From Epiperipatus broadwayi (Eukaryota; Onychophora; Udeonychophora; Euonychophora; Peripatidae), in NCBI GenBank assembly GCA_028023455.1, contig JAQFVV010000072.1, forward strand, positions 4,238,501-4,302,500: a stretch of 64,000 nucleotides of DNA, given 5' to 3'. Each line of letters begins with the position of its first letter. Position 1 is the stretch's first letter. Of this stretch, positions 60,000 through 64,000 are shown in pieces. The position numbers were made by a program, and so were the translations under genes. The notes under the pieces were generated by a model, which worked only from the letters and a program-made list of their open reading frames with translations, did not search any database and was not told the DNA's origin.

Positions 60000-61200
60000 A
60001 CATAGACTAGTCCATTATTTGAAGGCAATGTGAGGTATGACATTAATCATTTCAAGCTTTGATCAGTTTCAGCTTTGAAAAAAATTTTTCTCCCAATTAC
60101 ACAATCCCTGAAATTCCCTGTATAATTTGGTGTATTGATTGCACATCAGATTCTGGATCTTAAAGTCCATGATTCATGCTTCATTCTGTCACTTCTGTTG
60201 ATTGAACTTCTTATGAACTCCCAAGTAGTTGGGGAGGGGGGGTTATCACTGAAATTGTCGATAAAATCCAAAGAGCAATAAATAAATCTAGAAATGTGAT
60301 AAACTTTGTTGCAAATTAGAATTCAGGCATTATCTTGGAGTTTTGAACTTGATTGACACAATCAGTTGATTGCCTCCATTCTCTATAAAACATATATCAA
60401 TCTATATCAGTCAGTTTATTGGTTTTAGCCTTTTCTGTACTAGTTGATGTCTGACATTTCCAGACCTGCTTATAGTAACCTAGCATTCCAGAAACTGCAT
60501 AAAATCCAAATAAAATATTTATGCCATCATGGCACCTTTTCACCTTGAGACTGCTTTTAGATCTGACAAAGGGATCATCTATGCAATATTAATCAACTTT
60601 TTTATGCATAAGTATTTACTGACAGACTGGAATCTCAGCTCAACATCTAGAGGTTTAACAAGTCCACTGATGTCAATTACCCAATTCCAACATTTTTGAA
60701 ATAAAGAAAGTCCTGTAGCAACACCCATGGGATTACTCTAAAGTCCCTTACTAATAAAATTCACTTGAAAGAGTAATCTAGTGGGATCAAAAACATAAGT
60801 TCAATATGATTGATTAAGGATTCAATATTGCTTTTTTTTAACATCAAATTTTTTGCTAACTTGTCTCCAACAACTACCTAAATTCAAACACTTTCCTAAG
60901 ACACAATTTTATATTCAATAGGAGAAAAAAAGCTTAGACCAGCTGTTTTTATCAATAATTGTAAAACATAAATAAATAAATAAATAAATGGGAATTTATC
61001 TTTTTACTTTTATTTGATGCAAAATTAGTGAAAAGAGCTTTGAAATTGGTAAGCATTTTCACCCTTATCATCTCGGAATGATAGTCATTTAGTTTTATTT
61101 TCAAATTGTTTTTTTTTATAAAAAATAATACTTGATGGAACGAATTTTTAAAGATTTTTTTTTTGTAGTACTATTTATAAATTCAGATTTTTTTTCATAA
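60000..61200. other. Upstream flank, no gene recognised
   Basis: AT-rich with a SINE-tail-like patch near 60190 (gaacttcttatgaactccca). No supported gene. Confidence 0.4.
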
Positions 61201-61215
61201 ACCTTAAATCTGTAA

Positions 61216-61539
61216 TAACTGAAACACACAGGTTTATTATATACCTGTATCTATTACTCTCCACACTATCTCATAACACTGATACACTTGAACACATATA
61301 TGTTGAAAAGATAAATAATCACTAATATACGTATTTCATGCTAAACCAGCAATCATCAGTTGGTCCAGATTACCATCTCCACACATATATGCTATAAGTG
61401 TTCAGATATATATTAAGATAGCCAAACCTTATATTTTAATGGACAGGCTTCAATCTACTCCACACTCCAACTCTTCAACCGTCCATCCAATTGAAAATCT
61501 GATGATGGAATGCTCAAAGGCCACTCTGAGGCCGACATT
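61216..61539 (-). mobile_element. HHR-C retroposon, 324 bp monomer
   Basis: A 13 bp target-site duplication, cttaaatctgtaa (61203-61215 and 61540-61552), encloses a single HHR-C unit running from the acctgtatctattact end through the ribozyme to gatgatggaatgctcaaagg. It defines the monomer length and ends. No ORF. Confidence 0.85.
61315..61373 (-). ncRNA. HHR-C hammerhead ribozyme, mostly intact
   Basis: GUAAUC/GAUUAU outer stem I, ACCAA/UUAGU inner stem I (one C-A mismatch), CUGAUGA, UGCU-GGUUU-AGCA stem II closed by a U-U mismatch, GAAA, intact AUACGUAU palindrome, A17. Confidence 0.78.
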
Positions 61540-62269
61540 CTTAAATCTGTAAAGAATTTGTATGTGTGTGTCCGCTAGCAAAATAAACTAAAATGAAGAA
61601 AATATCTAAATATGAAAAAAATTAATTTCCTATAAAAAATAGTTTTCTATATTTGGTAATTTTTGCAAAGTTTAATTAAATAAAACTGAAATTTTATCTA
61701 TTTGCAAATATAGAACAGGAACAATAAACTTTAATTTTTTTTGCAAAACAAAAATGGAAATGTTTAAAAACATACTCGTAATAAAGAAACTTATGTTTGT
61801 TTGGCTATGAAACACAAAACTATTTTTTAACATATTTAAAATATATACTATATTCTTTTTAAGAAATATAAGCAAATTTAATACTATTATTGTCTTTGTC
61901 AATTTGTTATTTCTACGCAAAATAGATTGACAGATCATTTCATTGCTTTGTGTGCGTGCGCTGTATTCAAACATCTTCCTGCCCCAGGTGGTTCATCTTA
62001 TTTCCTTTCCGATTGACTTAAAGTTGGCCCTCAATTAAGATAAAGAAACAAAAAGTGAAATGAAAAAAATATCCAAGGTAAACAATAGAGTGGAGGATGA
62101 ATAGACTGAAAAATTTTGATTTCAAATCCATCTATTTACCATATAAAAAATACTCAGTATAAGAAAATTACATACTGCCTTAGAATTACATATTTCTTGG
62201 TAAATAGATTACATCTTAGTATACGTTCGGATCATCCATGTAATGTCTATATGGATAAGACTAGAATAT

Positions 62270-62590
62270 CGAATCCAACATGGGCTTTGGGTGCTCCATC
62301 ATCATTTTTTCAATGATATGGATGTTTGAATAGTTGGAAGGATGAGAAGCTTGAAGCTTGTGTATTGATATTTGAGGAACTGCTGTCTTAATATAAACCA
62401 TGCACTGATTGTATATATGTGTGGAAGATTACAATCTGGCCCAAATGATTAGTACTGGTTCTGCATAAAGTACATATATTGGACATGTATCTTTTGCACA
62501 TGTGCGTGGTGATGTGTGTTAGTTGCTTGAGGTAGAATGAAGGATGATTAGACTAAAAGATCCTGAGTTCAAATCCCTCTATTTACAAAT
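62270..62590 (+). mobile_element. HHR-C retroposon, diverged copy
   Basis: Family blocks in plus sense: acatgggctttgggtgctcc, gaagcttg, aatataaaccatgcactgat, ribozyme trace at 62426-62482 (CUGANGA decayed to AUGAUUA; AGUACAUAUAUUGG kept), acatgtgcgtggtgatgtg and a gttcaaatccctctatttac end. A second copy of that end lies at about 62125-62140, suggesting tandem or nested insertion. Confidence 0.6.
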
Positions 62591-62595
62591 ATTAT

Positions 62596-64000
62596 TTATA
62601 TATCATTACATCATCATTATTTTCACTTATTAGTAATCTATTACACAATGAAGAGCTCTACAAATTTAATCCATTATATAATCCATATTCTCCCCCATAT
62701 TACACCAGAAAACTTTCTTATTTCATCCATCCATCTCACAGTTGGTTTCTTTTTAGGTCTTTTACAATCTTTTGAAATCCAATTTAAAACTTCAATTGTT
62801 TATCTATTATCATCACTTCTAACAATATGTTTAATCCAATTCCATTACATTTCCTTAATCCTTTTAAAGATATGTGATATTTATTTAGTCTCTCATCTAT
62901 CTATTTCATTTTTGATCACTTCCTGTTACTTCTAATTATACATTTTTCTGTAGTGGTTTTAATGGTCTGACATCTCCATGTTGCTCTTTTGTTAAGTGTT
63001 CAAATCTCAAATCTATAAATAAGAACTAGTAAAGCATATATTAAAAACCTTTGTTTTTTAAATGCCCAGCTATATTTCTTTTTAATATTAAATTATCTTT
63101 ACCAAAAACATTCCATCCAAGTTTAATTCTATGGCTAATTTCATCTGTAAGATTTTCATTTGGATTAAAAATCTGAACAAAATATTTGTAGTTGATAATT
63201 ATTTTTAATTCATGATTATAAATGTTTATTTTCTTCTTCTGAGAAAATCTATCATAACATTACTTTGTCTTCTTTTAGCATTTATTTCCAATACTACCTT
63301 TCCCCCTTTATCCTGTAATTCTTGCAATATTTCTTCAAGTTCTGAAAGTATTATTTGCAAAAACGTAGTGCAAATACTTCTTGTAAAACTGTTGTAAAAA
63401 AAATGGAGATAGAGAGTTATGCTGTTATACATCCTGTTGCATTTTGATATTTTTTCAGAAAATTACAATATGCCAGGTCTATGTCTTAATGATGTAAATC
63501 TTGATCATCCTGGAAATGCTTATAATCAAATATCTTTTCTTAATGTACGAATCCAAGAAAGTTGATAATTCATATTCCTTAGTTTTTTTATAACTTCTTT
63601 CAATATTTGGATGTTATAGACTGTACTAAAAACAGTTTTAAATTCAGCTTATTTTTGATTGGTTAGAATTCAAAGTTCACTGTAGAGAATTATAATAATC
63701 TTGAGAAAAAGTTTCTATAGAACTGATAAAAGACTCATAGGGCTGTAATTTCTAATATCATTTTTATCACCTTCCTTAAATATCAATATAACTACTGCAA
63801 TTTTCAATCATCTGATGCATCATTTGCATATAGTTTTGCCTTATTTATTTATCTGCTTTTATTTAATATCAATAATAATTACCTCACTTCCTGGACCCTT
63901 TTCCTTCTTTATAGATTTAGTTGTGTAACTCATCTCATCATTTAAAATACTTGGCAGTTGAGAAGATGTAATAATTGTAGAAAATGTTTTGTTTTCTTGC
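62596..64000 (-). pseudogene. RTE-clade LINE, ORF2 running off the window
   Basis: Minus strand from the right edge: KSIKKEKGPGSEVIIID (linker before RT), VVILIFKEGDKNDIRNYSPM and SLLSVL (RT motif 1), AFNTVFSTVYN (remnant of the AFDSV region), DKGGKVVLEINAKRRQSNVM (after the YxDD motif, 63400-63240), then EISHRIKLGWNVFGKDNLIL-like, RSDDNR, TIEVLNW and RWMDEIRKFSG near 62700. The catalytic YADD is not readable. Many stops and frameshifts; the 3' (TGATGA)-like end is at about 62600. Confidence 0.85.

Overview
This window looks like non-coding DNA from a large, very AT-rich animal genome (by eye roughly 70-73% A+T). It is probably from an invertebrate, and nothing in it fixes the phylum. Prokaryotic signs are absent: there are no dense ORFs, operons or ribosome binding sites. 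Almost all open frames are short chance frames. The one host gene segment I can support is the first coding exon of a RYK/Derailed-type Wnt receptor on the minus strand (46531-46642). It has a start codon behind in-frame stops, a signal peptide, the opening residues of the WIF domain and a consensus splice donor. Everything from 46530 down to base 1 is then intron 1 of that gene, at least 46.5 kb long and unfinished at the window edge. Bases 46643-64000 are its 5' flank.

The rest is repeats in several layers. (i) There are eight copies of a compact tRNA-Gly-derived SINE. (ii) LINE remnants include three antisense RTE-clade pieces (2.2-2.5, 56.2-56.8 and 62.6-64.0 kb) and a different non-LTR element at 17.0-18.5 kb whose 3' end is present twice in tandem. 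(iii) Two DNA transposon relics are present: a pogo/Tigger-like one at 13.4-14.6 kb, and a 1.2 kb TIR element at 20.6-21.8 kb. (iv) A poly(A)-tailed retrocopy lies at 11.57-12.12 kb. (v) A Penelope-like element (PLE) remnant at 28.3-28.7 kb still shows a GIY-YIG endonuclease domain.

The most interesting layer is a set of small retroposons that carry hammerhead self-cleaving ribozymes. I see three distinct families, called HHR-A, HHR-B and HHR-C here. Each has a CUGANGA box, a paired stem II, the GAAA box and a stem I split by an internal loop or bulge. In every family stem III is a bare palindrome with no loop (ACUAGU, ACCGGU or ACCAUGGU, AUACGUAU). Such a stem cannot form well in one molecule but could form between two. 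Several copies are bounded by 10-13 bp target-site duplications. Many are inverted head-to-head dimers or long foldbacks. This matches what is known of PLEs and animal retrozymes, and the PLE GIY-YIG remnant in the same intron suggests a source of mobilising enzyme.

Layout: 0-11 kb is AT-rich intron with SINEs, an HHR-A foldback and a dispersed 0.5 kb repeat. 11-22 kb holds a retrocopy, Tigger relic, HHR-A cluster, LINE, and an HHR-B element nested in a TIR transposon. 22-47 kb is mostly unfeatured intron with PLE pieces, a 640 bp foldback with target duplications and a 1 kb dimer, ending at the RYK exon. 47-64 kb upstream of the gene is dense in HHR-A and HHR-C retroposons and RTE fragments.
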